NCBI GenBank assembly: GCA_031280945.1
Contig: JAITGB010000175.1
Span: 1-11,837 of the forward strand
Source of the DNA: Spirochaetales bacterium
Lineage (GTDB): Bacteria; Spirochaetota; Spirochaetia; DTKZ01
Length of the DNA: 11,837 bases
Reading direction: 5' to 3'
In this document: one piece after another, positions 6,192 to 11,837 of the stretch
Numbering within the stretch: the stretch's first letter is position 1
How the letters are laid out: each line of letters opens with the position of its first letter
Program-made: the position numbers and the translations under genes
The notes under the pieces: generated by a model
The model's input: the letters and a program-made list of their open reading frames with translations, nothing else
Told to the model about the DNA's origin: nothing
Databases searched by the model: none

Positions 6192-7694
6192 CTACGCTGT
6201 GCGTTCCCGTGATTCTATCACGAGCCGCAGGGCCTCCTCATCGGAAACCGAAACCTTGGGCGTCGCAAGACTGCCGATAATACCGGCAAGCAAAGCCACA
6301 ATACTCACAGGAATAGCGGGGCCCGTAAAAATACCCGCGATGAACTTGCTAAAGGGAGGCACAAAGAGATACAAAAAGCCAAAAAGGGTACCGCAGAAGA
6401 TGCAGGCAAGCCCGCCCTGCCAGGTAACGCGCTTCCAGTATTTTCCCAGGAGCATCATCATCGCTATACTCGGAATCAGGGAACCCACCACGTTGGATAT
6501 GTAGCCTATAATATCCTGCGCGACCAGGGTCGCCAGAAAAGCCACCAGCAAAGTAATCACCAAACTGATGCGGGAATAGGCCACCATTTTTTCCTTCGGC
6601 ACGCTCTTTCCGGTAACGGTAGAGTACACATCAACCAAAAGAAGAGTAACTCCCGCCATAGCGTCCGAGTCCGCGGAAGAAAGCGTAGCCGAAAGACCCG
6701 CCACAAGAAACATCAGACCCAGGGTGGGGCCCAAAATGGTTGTAGCCATATACGCAAAGGTAAAGTTGGGGTTTTTCAGAACCGCCTCAGCCCCCTCACG
6801 GGTAGCGATGGCAAAGCCCGACATACCAATAACCGCGGGAATAAACGAAAAGAGGAACAGGACTATTCCGGCAAAGAAAAAAGCCTTCTTCGCCGCGTTA
6901 TTGGAAGCAGCGCTGTAGACCCTGGTGCGGAAACCCGGGGTTCCTACCTGCGAAATACCCACCGTGTAGGCCAGCGAAACAGCGGTCATGGCCGTAACTC
7001 CGGCGATGCCGTAAAAGCTCATGGCCTGGGGCTTTCCGGCGGACACATAGGCATCATGCACAGCCTGCCAGCCTCCGGCGGCGGGAATCGCGTTGACGAG
7101 AATCAGTATAAAACCGCCCAAAATAAGCAGTACCTGGATATTATCCGTCCAGACAACCGCAAGGTAGCCGCCTATAAAAACGTAAATCCCAAAAGCCAGC
7201 ATGGTAATAAGACGCGCGGTAACAGAGTCAAGCCCTGTAACGTAGCTCAAATAGGTAGCCCCGCCGTTCATGTGGTTGCCCAGCCAGGCCACCTCCGCGA
7301 TAAACAGGAAAAAACCCATGACATTCCTGATTTTTTTGCTTCCCCCAAAACGGAACTGCATCTCCTCCGCAAGGGTCATGAATTTGTAATCCCGCTCGCT
7401 GCAAAACAAAAAGGCCAGCACAAACATACCCAGAGCGCCGCCCAGCCCGTACAAAGAGCCGTACCAGCCGCTGCGGAAACCGTTAGCGGTTGCCCCCAGC
7501 GAAGAGCCTGTTCCGATAAGGGTGGCGCTTACCGTTCCCAAAAGCAACAGAAAGGGCAGCTTGCGCCCCGCCAGGAGATAATCCTCTCCATCCTTGTTTT
7601 TTCTGGAGCTGATGATTCCGATGACAATCATTATCGAAATGTAAATTACAAATCCGACAATGAAAAACGTCCTGTGTTCCAGTGAAAAGTCCAT
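6192..7694 (-). CDS. sodium:solute symporter (SSS family)
   Basis: A 500-aa inner-membrane permease with about 13 hydrophobic segments, the usual SSS length. It couples Na+ entry to uptake of an organic solute; the substrate is not identifiable. Family marks: the N-terminal helix then the EDYLLAGRKLP loop (37-47), the unwound TM1-type GTVSATLIGTGSS stretch (53-65), GGYLAVVWTDNIQ (175-187), and LSATLSSADSDAM (334-346), whose SSADS matches the conserved Ser/Thr-rich Na+-site region. The ATG at 7694 has GGGGAGG at ideal spacing and its own promoter. It is a single gene, convergent with the small gene at 5736-6014 and flanked on both sides by hairpin repeats. The C-terminus (SVSDEEALRLVIESRERTA) is a short cytoplasmic tail. 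Confidence 0.93.
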   Translation of the reverse strand: MDFSLEHRTFFIVGFVIYISIMIVIGIISSRKNKDGEDYLLAGRKLPFLLLLGTVSATLIGTGSSLGATANGFRSGWYGSLYGLGGALGMFVLAFLFCSERDYKFMTLAEEMQFRFGGSKKIRNVMGFFLFIAEVAWLGNHMNGGATYLSYVTGLDSVTARLITMLAFGIYVFIGGYLAVVWTDNIQVLLILGGFILILVNAIPAAGGWQAVHDAYVSAGKPQAMSFYGIAGVTAMTAVSLAYTVGISQVGTPGFRTRVYSAASNNAAKKAFFFAGIVLFLFSFIPAVIGMSGFAIATREGAEAVLKNPNFTFAYMATTILGPTLGLMFLVAGLSATLSSADSDAMAGVTLLLVDVYSTVTGKSVPKEKMVAYSRISLVITLLVAFLATLVAQDIIGYISNVVGSLIPSIAMMMLLGKYWKRVTWQGGLACIFCGTLFGFLYLFVPPFSKFIAGIFTGPAIPVSIVALLAGIIGSLATPKVSVSDEEALRLVIESRERTA

Positions 7695-7729
7695 ACCTAA
7701 ACCTCCCCATACATTAATTTGATGCCTGC

Positions 7730-7758
7730 ATACTACACCTCCTCGTTCTTTTTCACAA
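7730..7758 (-). promoter_or_regulatory. probable promoter of the symporter gene
   Basis: On the minus strand: TTGTGA (7758-7753), 17-nt spacer, TAGTAT (7735-7730), each four of six to consensus. The leader of about 30 nt carries GGGGAGG before the ATG at 7694. An alternative -10, TATAAA at 7771-7766, lies upstream but lacks a -35. If it is used, the leader would include a five-codon ORF (7731-7714) with its own GAGGAGG. Confidence 0.45.
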
Positions 7759-7820
7759 GGCTTACTTTATACACGCGGCGCAGAGTACGCTAATCTTGAC
7801 CAGGGATAGAGCATATAACT

Positions 7821-7946
7821 TTTTGGGGCGCATTTTTTGCCGCTGTACGGCAAAAAACCGGGCTATCCGCTCCAATTCCTCAAAAAGCCTTCGGCTTTTC
7901 TGCGGGATTTCCGCTTCTATCCCTTGCGCGGACGGGGGCGCAAGGG
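7821..7946. repeat. hairpin-rich intergenic repeat, copy B (candidate structured RNA)
   Basis: Copy B begins TTTTGGGGCGCATTTTTT and continues with a 10-bp stem, TTTTTTGCCG/CGGCAAAAAA (7833-7842/7848-7857), with a 5-nt loop as in copy A. Then come CCGGGCTATCCGCTCCAAT, a hairpin AAAAGCC-TTC-GGCTTTT (7883-7899), GGGATTTCCGCTTCTATCCC, and a 9-bp stem CCCTTGCGC/GCGCAAGGG (7921-7929/7938-7946). Outer sequence is shared with copy A, but the GC part of the first stem differs on both arms and still pairs. It sits between the symporter promoter and the LRR transcription unit. There is no coding sense in it. The wording GGATTTCC.CTTCTATCCC matches repeats I recall from Bacteroidetes; identity is unverified. 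Confidence 0.7.
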
Positions 7947-7988
7947 TTTGCGTTGATTTTAGCGGGAGACCTCAAATACCCGTGCAGG

Positions 7989-8069
7989 TCAAGATGCCTC
8001 TGGTTCTGGCCAGCCGCCAGCGATTATCTTACGCTTGATAAAATAAGCTCCAACTCCATACATTGGCAT
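7989..8069 (-). CDS. 26-codon ORF with strong ribosome-binding site downstream of the LRR gene
   Basis: The ORF encodes MPMYGVGAYFIKRKIIAGGW then PEPEAS. It is preceded by AAGGAG six bases before the ATG, one of the best ribosome-binding sites in the window, and starts 30 bp after the LRR gene stop on the same strand. The upstream string AAGGAGTTTT also precedes the LRR gene start. It may be a genuine small protein in the LRR operon, or the surviving 5' end of a gene truncated near the point where hairpin repeat B begins. No family is recognised. Confidence 0.35.
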   Translation of the reverse strand: MPMYGVGAYFIKRKIIAGGWPEPEAS

Positions 8070-8099
8070 AAAAAACTCCTTCCGCTCAATAATAAGTCT

Positions 8100-9875
8100 C
8101 TATTCTATTTCTCTTCCAGAATAGCCTGCCGCCCTGAGCTCCTCCACATAGCTTAATCTACAGTGCGAAAATACATGAAAACCCCATTTTCTACCTTCAA
8201 CAGGGGAAATAGAGACCGCTGTAAGGCCGGAACAGCTTTCAAAGGCGTTATCGCCGATAGAGATAACGCTGTCAGGTATGACGAGGCTCGTCAGGTTAGT
8301 ATTATTGCTAAAGGCATTGTCTCCGATGACCTTTACGCCGCTGCCCAGGGTGAGGCTTGTTATACCAGTGTTGGAAAACGCGCTATCGACGATAGAGATA
8401 ACGCTGTCAGGTATGACAAGGCTCGTCAGTTTCCACTGCTTGTAAAAGGCCCGGTCTCCGATAACCTTTACGCCGCTGCCCAGGGTTACACTCGTTAGGC
8501 TGCATGACTCGGAGTCCACGAAAAACGCACTATCGACGATAGAGATAACGCTGTCAGGTATGACAAGGCTCGTCAGGCCCTTATTATTGCTAAAGGCATT
8601 GTCTCCGATGACCTTTACGCCGCTGCCCAGGGTGAGGCTTGTTATACCAGTGCTGGAAAACGCGCTATCGCCGATAGAGATAACGCTGTCAGGTATGACA
8701 AGGCTCGTCAGGATATAATTATCGCTAAATGCCTCGTCTCCGATGACCTTTACGCCGCTGCCCAGGGTGAGGCTTGTCATACTTTTATTTCTGTAAAACG
8801 CGCCATCGCCGATATGGATAACGCTGTCAGGTATGACAAGGCTCGTCAGTTGCTTTTCGGAAAATGCGTTAACCCCGATGGACGTTACGCCATTCGGAAT
8901 AAGTACACGTTCTACTCCTTTGCCGGAGAAGGTGCGGGCGCCTATGTGTTTTACCGCCAGGCCGTTGACTTTTTCCGGGATACGTACAGCTAAACTCCCG
9001 CCATGATACTTCCAAAGCGCCGCGCCCCAGCGCGTAGCGACATACTCGAAATCCCCGTCTTTTTTCGGCGCACGGTATTTTAAGTCCGGGGTATAACTTC
9101 CCGCCTTCATGTCGTTACATACATAATCTATATACAGGTTATACCCACGCTCGCCGATATTATTGGTCTCCCATCCCTTTGACTGGGATTCGTTATCTTC
9201 GTCGGTAAAAGAATTCCAATAGAAAGAAAAATACGAACCCAGGGTAACGCTGGCGAGCTGCTTGTTTCGGGCAAAGGCCAAAGAGCCTATCCTCGTAGCG
9301 CTGCCGGGAATCGTAACTTTTGCCAGCAGGTTATGAGAAAACGCCCGCTCACCGATAAATTGTACCGTATCGGGAAGAATGAGGCCCGGAAGACTGTTGT
9401 TGTAGAACGCCCTTTTTTCTATGGACACAAGCCCCGTGCCAAAGGTAACGCTGGCCAGCTTGTTGGTCTCAAAGGCGGATTCGCCGATTCTCGCTACGCT
9501 GTCGGGAAGGGTGAGGCTTTCGAGACTGTTGCCATAGAACGCCCTTTTTCCTATGGACACAAGCCCCGTGCCAAAGGTAACGCTGGTCAGATTGTTGGTC
9601 TCAAAGGCGGATTCGCCGATTCTCGCTACGCTGCCGGGGATGGTAACGCTGGTCAGATTGTCCAGATTGACGAATGCCTTATTGCCAATAGCCGTTACCG
9701 GCTTTCCGCCGATGGCGGCGGGAATCTTTACCACGCTGTCCCAGCCCACGTACTTCGTAATGGCCACGCTGCCGTACTCCTGGTCCGGAGCCGTCTCAAA
9801 GTCGCTCTCCGCGCTCTGCGCGAAAAGGGCTGTCCCGGTGAGGAACAGTACGCCGAAAACAAAAAGATTTTTCAT
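8100..9875 (-). CDS. secreted BspA/TpLRR-type leucine-rich-repeat protein (LRR_5)
   Basis: The 591-aa product has a clear Sec signal peptide (MKNLFVFGVLFLTGTALFAQ, cleavage near residue 20; no lipobox). Two modules follow. Module 1 (about 34-215) starts with a head ITKYVGWDSVVKIPAAIGG, then 23-residue LRRs of the TpLRR pattern (LTSVTIPGSVARIGESAF). A non-repeat linker (about 216-274, SFTDEDNESQSKGWETNN...) precedes module 2 (275 to the end), which has a second head (EYVATRWGAALWKYHGG, VRIPEKVNGLAVKHIG) and a longer array of LTSLVIPDSVISIGDSAF and ITSLTLGSGVKVIGDNAF units. Family members such as BspA, LrrA and TpLRR bind host matrix proteins or other bacteria; adhesion here is inferred. The ATG at 9875 has AAGGAG nine bases upstream. 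It follows two membrane-protein genes after 75 bp, so it may share their transcript. Near-identical DNA repeats suggest recent expansion. Confidence 0.93.
   Translation of the reverse strand: MKNLFVFGVLFLTGTALFAQSAESDFETAPDQEYGSVAITKYVGWDSVVKIPAAIGGKPVTAIGNKAFVNLDNLTSVTIPGSVARIGESAFETNNLTSVTFGTGLVSIGKRAFYGNSLESLTLPDSVARIGESAFETNKLASVTFGTGLVSIEKRAFYNNSLPGLILPDTVQFIGERAFSHNLLAKVTIPGSATRIGSLAFARNKQLASVTLGSYFSFYWNSFTDEDNESQSKGWETNNIGERGYNLYIDYVCNDMKAGSYTPDLKYRAPKKDGDFEYVATRWGAALWKYHGGSLAVRIPEKVNGLAVKHIGARTFSGKGVERVLIPNGVTSIGVNAFSEKQLTSLVIPDSVIHIGDGAFYRNKSMTSLTLGSGVKVIGDEAFSDNYILTSLVIPDSVISIGDSAFSSTGITSLTLGSGVKVIGDNAFSNNKGLTSLVIPDSVISIVDSAFFVDSESCSLTSVTLGSGVKVIGDRAFYKQWKLTSLVIPDSVISIVDSAFSNTGITSLTLGSGVKVIGDNAFSNNTNLTSLVIPDSVISIGDNAFESCSGLTAVSISPVEGRKWGFHVFSHCRLSYVEELRAAGYSGREIE
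8242..8880 (-). repeat. tandem array of about 135-bp LRR-coding units (five copies)
   Basis: The marker GTCAGGTATGAC recurs at 8271, 8406, 8553, 8688 and 8826, so spacings are 135, 147, 135 and 138 bp, all multiples of three. The first and third units (plus-strand order) are almost identical over about 110 bp, while the second differs, implying duplication of a two-unit block of 282 bp. The 147-bp spacing reflects a four-residue insertion (DSESCS region). All units stay in frame, so copy-number change would lengthen or shorten the protein without breaking it. Confidence 0.85.
9405..9668 (-). repeat. two tandem 132-bp LRR-coding units in the N-terminal module
   Basis: GAACGCCCTTTTT begins copies at 9405 and 9537, and the motif ATGGACACAAGCCCCGTG recurs at the same 132-bp interval. 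Each encodes two LRRs (VTFGTGLVSIGKRAF and DSVARIGESAF types). This sequence is distinct from the 135-bp array in the other half of the gene, so the two modules have expanded independently. Confidence 0.8.
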
Positions 9876-9950
9876 GCTGCAAAACTCCTTGCGGTCTTTC
9901 CCGCTGTCTTAATTTTTATGTTCAGCCGCTTATGCGGATAATCACCTGTG

Positions 9951-10616
9951 TTACGGCATCACGGCGGATACAGGCTTTACGGCTTGTATCTGGGGTAATA
10001 ACTTTCCCGCATAACCGGCAAAATCAAGCTGTATGGTTTTGCGGTACGCCGGATGAACTTTTTTATCAAAAGCCAGCGTGAATTCCGCTTTGTTTTGCCG
10101 GGCATTCGTGCTTTGGGTGTTTTTCTGTTTTGTTACCCTGAGTGTGATTTCGGCTTTTTGCGGTCTGTGTGTGGCAAGCGCAAAAAAACTGAGCGAGCAT
10201 TCTTCTTTTTGCGAATCTTCCCCGGCGGAATCTTTCTTTACGGTGGTGTCTTCCTTCGCAATACGGCAATTTGCATAGCCTATAAATTCACAGACATACT
10301 CTATGTCCGTGTCCGCCGGCGGGCAGGGAATCTGAAAAGAGGCCTGGTATGTAATGGTAAAGGGTATTTCATTTCCCAATACCATATACCATAAACCGTT
10401 TGTTTTTATTACTACTTCATATTTTATAAAAAAAACGTCAACGGCTATGGGAATACCCGCGCGATATTCGGTATAAGACGCGCCGCCGTCGGTACTTGCC
10501 AAAATTTTTATTTTGGGAATATATCGGTCGCCTTTGTTATACAATGCGTATAAAACAAGTATACATACCGCAAGACAGAGCGCTACGATACCTATAAATA
10601 CTACAGGCGGCTTCAT
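9951..10616 (-). CDS. single-pass membrane protein of unknown function (221 aa)
   Basis: I do not recognise this protein. Residues about 5-26 (VVFIGIVALCLAVCILVLYALY) form one transmembrane helix, with the rest predicted outside the cytoplasm. The exported part has beta-strand-like stretches (KIKILASTDGGASYTEY, PFTITYQASFQI, AEITLRVTKQ, AEFTLAFDKK), four cysteines (98, 109, 117, 140) that could form disulphides, and a charged Ser/Lys linker (120-138). It starts at the ATG at 10616, with AGAGGA before it, and overlaps the preceding stop as ATGA, so translation is coupled to the upstream gene. The LRR gene follows 75 bp later, separated by a small CCGC-TTAT-GCGG inverted repeat (9927-9938). Base use is more A/T-rich than in the left half of the window, as in its partner gene, compatible with acquisition as a pair. 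Confidence 0.75.
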   Translation of the reverse strand: MKPPVVFIGIVALCLAVCILVLYALYNKGDRYIPKIKILASTDGGASYTEYRAGIPIAVDVFFIKYEVVIKTNGLWYMVLGNEIPFTITYQASFQIPCPPADTDIEYVCEFIGYANCRIAKEDTTVKKDSAGEDSQKEECSLSFFALATHRPQKAEITLRVTKQKNTQSTNARQNKAEFTLAFDKKVHPAYRKTIQLDFAGYAGKLLPQIQAVKPVSAVMP

Positions 10617-11206
10617 GTCAAATCCTCTGTTTTCTCATAGAGCTGTTGTATCAGTTGATTCATCGCAGCTTCATCTTCCGGCGGGTCCGCCAGAGTATCG
10701 CAAGGGAGAAAACACGCGGCGGCGGCTTCGCTTGTATGCAGCACCAGGCTCATTACATTGCGTTCGCTGGGTGTAATGAATTGCCGAACGTGTTTTTTTG
10801 AAAGCCCCGGGAATCGCGCTTCCAGGCAGAGCTTTGCCAAATCCCAATAAAAATAAGCGACCAGGCGGCGCTGGAAATGCAGGGCTGCCTCAGGCGCGCA
10901 TATACGCTCCCGCTGCGGTTTATGCAGCTCATTGTATATTTCCGCTTTGTAGCGTTCAATGTATTTTTCTTTGATTAATGCCTGTTGACCCCGGCAGTCA
11001 TAGTGATAGAAGGCAAACAATGAAAATACCGCATATCCCATCTGCGGACTGCGGTATTGCGAGACCATATCGGCATACAATTGGTTTATCAGTATGCGCC
11101 GCGGAATATAGACTGCTAAAAATGCGGCGGTAACAGCGGCAGCGGCTCCGGCACATGCGGCGATATTGGATACCTTCCCCGCCAGATTATTAAGATAGCA
11201 TATCAT
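10613..11206 (-). CDS. membrane-anchored protein of unknown function, weakly DUF4760-like (197 aa)
   Basis: The frame could start at 11254, but the ATG at 11206 is preferred: it is preceded by GGGAGGGG at good spacing, and the 16 residues lost look non-coding. Residues about 13-35 (SNIAACAGAAAAVTAAFLAVYIP) are one membrane helix, followed by a helical cytoplasmic-looking domain: LINQLYADMVSQYRSPQMGYAVFSLFAFYHY, then RYKAEIYNELHKPQ, RRLVAYFYWDLAKLCLEARFPGLSKKHV, ending acidic. The layout (helix, RSPQM...AVFSLFAF, RRLVAYFYWDLAKL) weakly recalls DUF4760-type proteins, sometimes found in accessory loci. That is an impression, not an assignment. It is first of an operon with the 221-aa protein (ATGA overlap). 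Confidence 0.75.
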   Translation of the reverse strand: MICYLNNLAGKVSNIAACAGAAAAVTAAFLAVYIPRRILINQLYADMVSQYRSPQMGYAVFSLFAFYHYDCRGQQALIKEKYIERYKAEIYNELHKPQRERICAPEAALHFQRRLVAYFYWDLAKLCLEARFPGLSKKHVRQFITPSERNVMSLVLHTSEAAAACFLPCDTLADPPEDEAAMNQLIQQLYEKTEDLT

Positions 11207-11228
11207 TTTTTTCACCCCTCCCTGTTCA

Positions 11229-11234
11229 ATTTTA
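11229..11234 (-). promoter_or_regulatory. possible -10 element of the membrane-protein operon
   Basis: TAAAAT on the minus strand matches the -10 consensus at five of six positions and lies about 23 nt before the ATG at 11206, with GGGAGG between. No good -35 lies 16-18 nt upstream; TTGTCG is only 14 nt away. Confidence 0.22.
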
Positions 11235-11393
11235 AAATCACAGCGCAGCGACAATTTTTTACTGTAAAAAGACTACTGCCCGGGGCGCGTCCTGCGCTCC
11301 GTGCAGTCCGTAACAACGATACTGCGCTTTGGACAAATTTATCCCGTGAAAAAAAGTCCCGGGGTACATCTTCATGTTTTGATGAGTTTCTTC

Positions 11394-11425
<32 letters not shown>

Positions 11426-11579
11426 ATTTGAATTCGCATCAAGGTATGATGTGTAGTGGGGCATGGGCCGAAAGCCTGCGCCGCCCCGGAGGGTGATTTT
11501 GGCAGTTTCTTTCATGGAACTTGAGGCTAACACGGCGCGGCGGGGAATGTCAAGCGTTTTTTGCAAGCGGGGTGTGTAG

Positions 11580-11595
11580 TCCGCCGCGCGGCGGA
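11580..11595. repeat. 16-nt perfect palindrome
   Basis: TCCGCCGCGCGGCGGA reads the same on both strands. It lies 12 bp downstream of the stop of the partial gene at the right edge. It could fold as a small GC-rich hairpin ending that transcript, but no T-run follows; a protein-binding site is equally possible. Confidence 0.5.
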
Positions 11596-11607
11596 AGGCT
11601 GGCGTTA

Positions 11608-11837
11608 TTACCATGACTTTGCGGCGGAGGCAGGCGGCACAATTTTTACGCTTTCCCCTGAGGGTTCGATGAGATAAAATCCTTGCCGCAAAGCGTATGT
11701 GCGGGTGTCTTTGTCAATAACAGCGGCGGCCATTGCCCCGAAAAATTTCCTGGTGTCGCCGTGGAGGTCCGCGTGCCTCCGCAGTTTTTCCATGCGCCGT
11801 ATATGGTCGTCTACATCCGTTTTTTTTAGGTTGACCT
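11608..11837 (-). CDS. C-terminus of a PD-(D/E)XK-nuclease-like family protein, partial
   Basis: The frame is open to the window edge, so the ATG at 11793 is internal and the gene continues beyond 11837. The visible 75 residues read VNLKKTDVDDHIRRMEKLRRHADL, then RKFFGAMAAAVIDKDTRTYALRQGFYLIEPSGESVKIVPP, ending AAKSW. I associate this ending (H..R.E.LRR.AD..GD.RK..GA.A..V.......YAL..GF.VIE.SG..V.I..P) with proteins widespread in cyanobacteria, Bacteroidetes and treponemes that have a coiled coil followed by a restriction-endonuclease-like fold. The E-x-K of the active site would lie just off the window, before VNLKK. The family link is from memory of the pattern; the cellular role is unknown. 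Confidence 0.6.
   Translation of the reverse strand, partial: VNLKKTDVDDHIRRMEKLRRHADLHGDTRKFFGAMAAAVIDKDTRTYALRQGFYLIEPSGESVKIVPPASAAKSW

Noticed and set aside
7056..7685. Plus-strand ORF of 209 codons opposite the symporter
   Set aside because: Antisense to a clear membrane transporter; Gln/Lys/Arg-rich translation with no recognisable domain.
7833..7857. Intrinsic terminator at the first stem of repeat B (and of repeat A)
   Set aside because: The T-run comes before and the A-run after the GC stem on both strands, so no stem is followed by U; the runs pair with each other instead.
8242..8880. CRISPR array
   Set aside because: Repeats are 135-147 bp, tandem without spacers, and encode LRRs in frame.
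11207..11254. Start at 11254 for the 197-aa membrane protein
   Set aside because: The ATG at 11206 has GGGAGG at correct spacing; the 11254 start has none.

Overview
The window looks like accessory chromosome from a host-associated spirochaete, most likely a GC-rich Treponema (termite-gut, oral or rumen type). This is inferred from three things: a long BspA/TpLRR-type leucine-rich-repeat surface protein, a Gly-rich right-handed beta-helix repeat protein, and intergenic hairpin repeats of a kind I associate with Bacteroidetes and Spirochaetes. No rRNA, tRNA, CRISPR array or transposase is visible.

Layout. Positions 1-4076 (+ strand) hold the 3' part of a beta-helix repeat protein, open at the left edge, followed by a 664-residue membrane-anchored protein of unknown function. 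Positions 5436-3961 (- strand) hold a compact two-gene operon: a HIT-family (HinT-like) protein, then a Gfo/Idh/MocA-type oxidoreductase whose GTG start lies one base after the HIT stop codon. The oxidoreductase converges on, and overlaps by 116 bp, the gene for the 664-residue protein. Positions 5437-6191 are mostly intergenic: a hairpin-rich repeat (5466-5683), a small plus-strand gene (about 85-92 aa, possibly an orphan antitoxin), and a second structured block. Positions 7758-6192 (- strand) hold a sodium:solute symporter with its own promoter.

Positions 7695-8099 hold a second, clearly related copy of the hairpin repeat and a 26-codon ORF with a strong ribosome-binding site. From 11206 down to 8100 (- strand) lie three genes: two single-pass membrane proteins of unknown function whose genes overlap as ATGA, then the secreted LRR protein, whose gene carries two internal tandem-repeat arrays (about 132 bp and about 135 bp units). 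Positions 11207-11607 are non-coding or doubtful and hold a (GA)12 microsatellite and a 16-nt perfect palindrome. At the right edge (11608-11837, - strand) is the C-terminus of a protein resembling a PD-(D/E)XK-nuclease-like family.

The themes are cell-surface repeat proteins (beta-helix, LRR) that can vary by recombination between repeats, a housekeeping HIT/oxidoreductase pair, a solute importer, and dispersed structured repeats filling the gaps. The most interesting signal is the hairpin repeat pair: two copies share flanking sequence while the hairpin between them changes on both arms and stays paired, which suggests a conserved RNA or cruciform structure.
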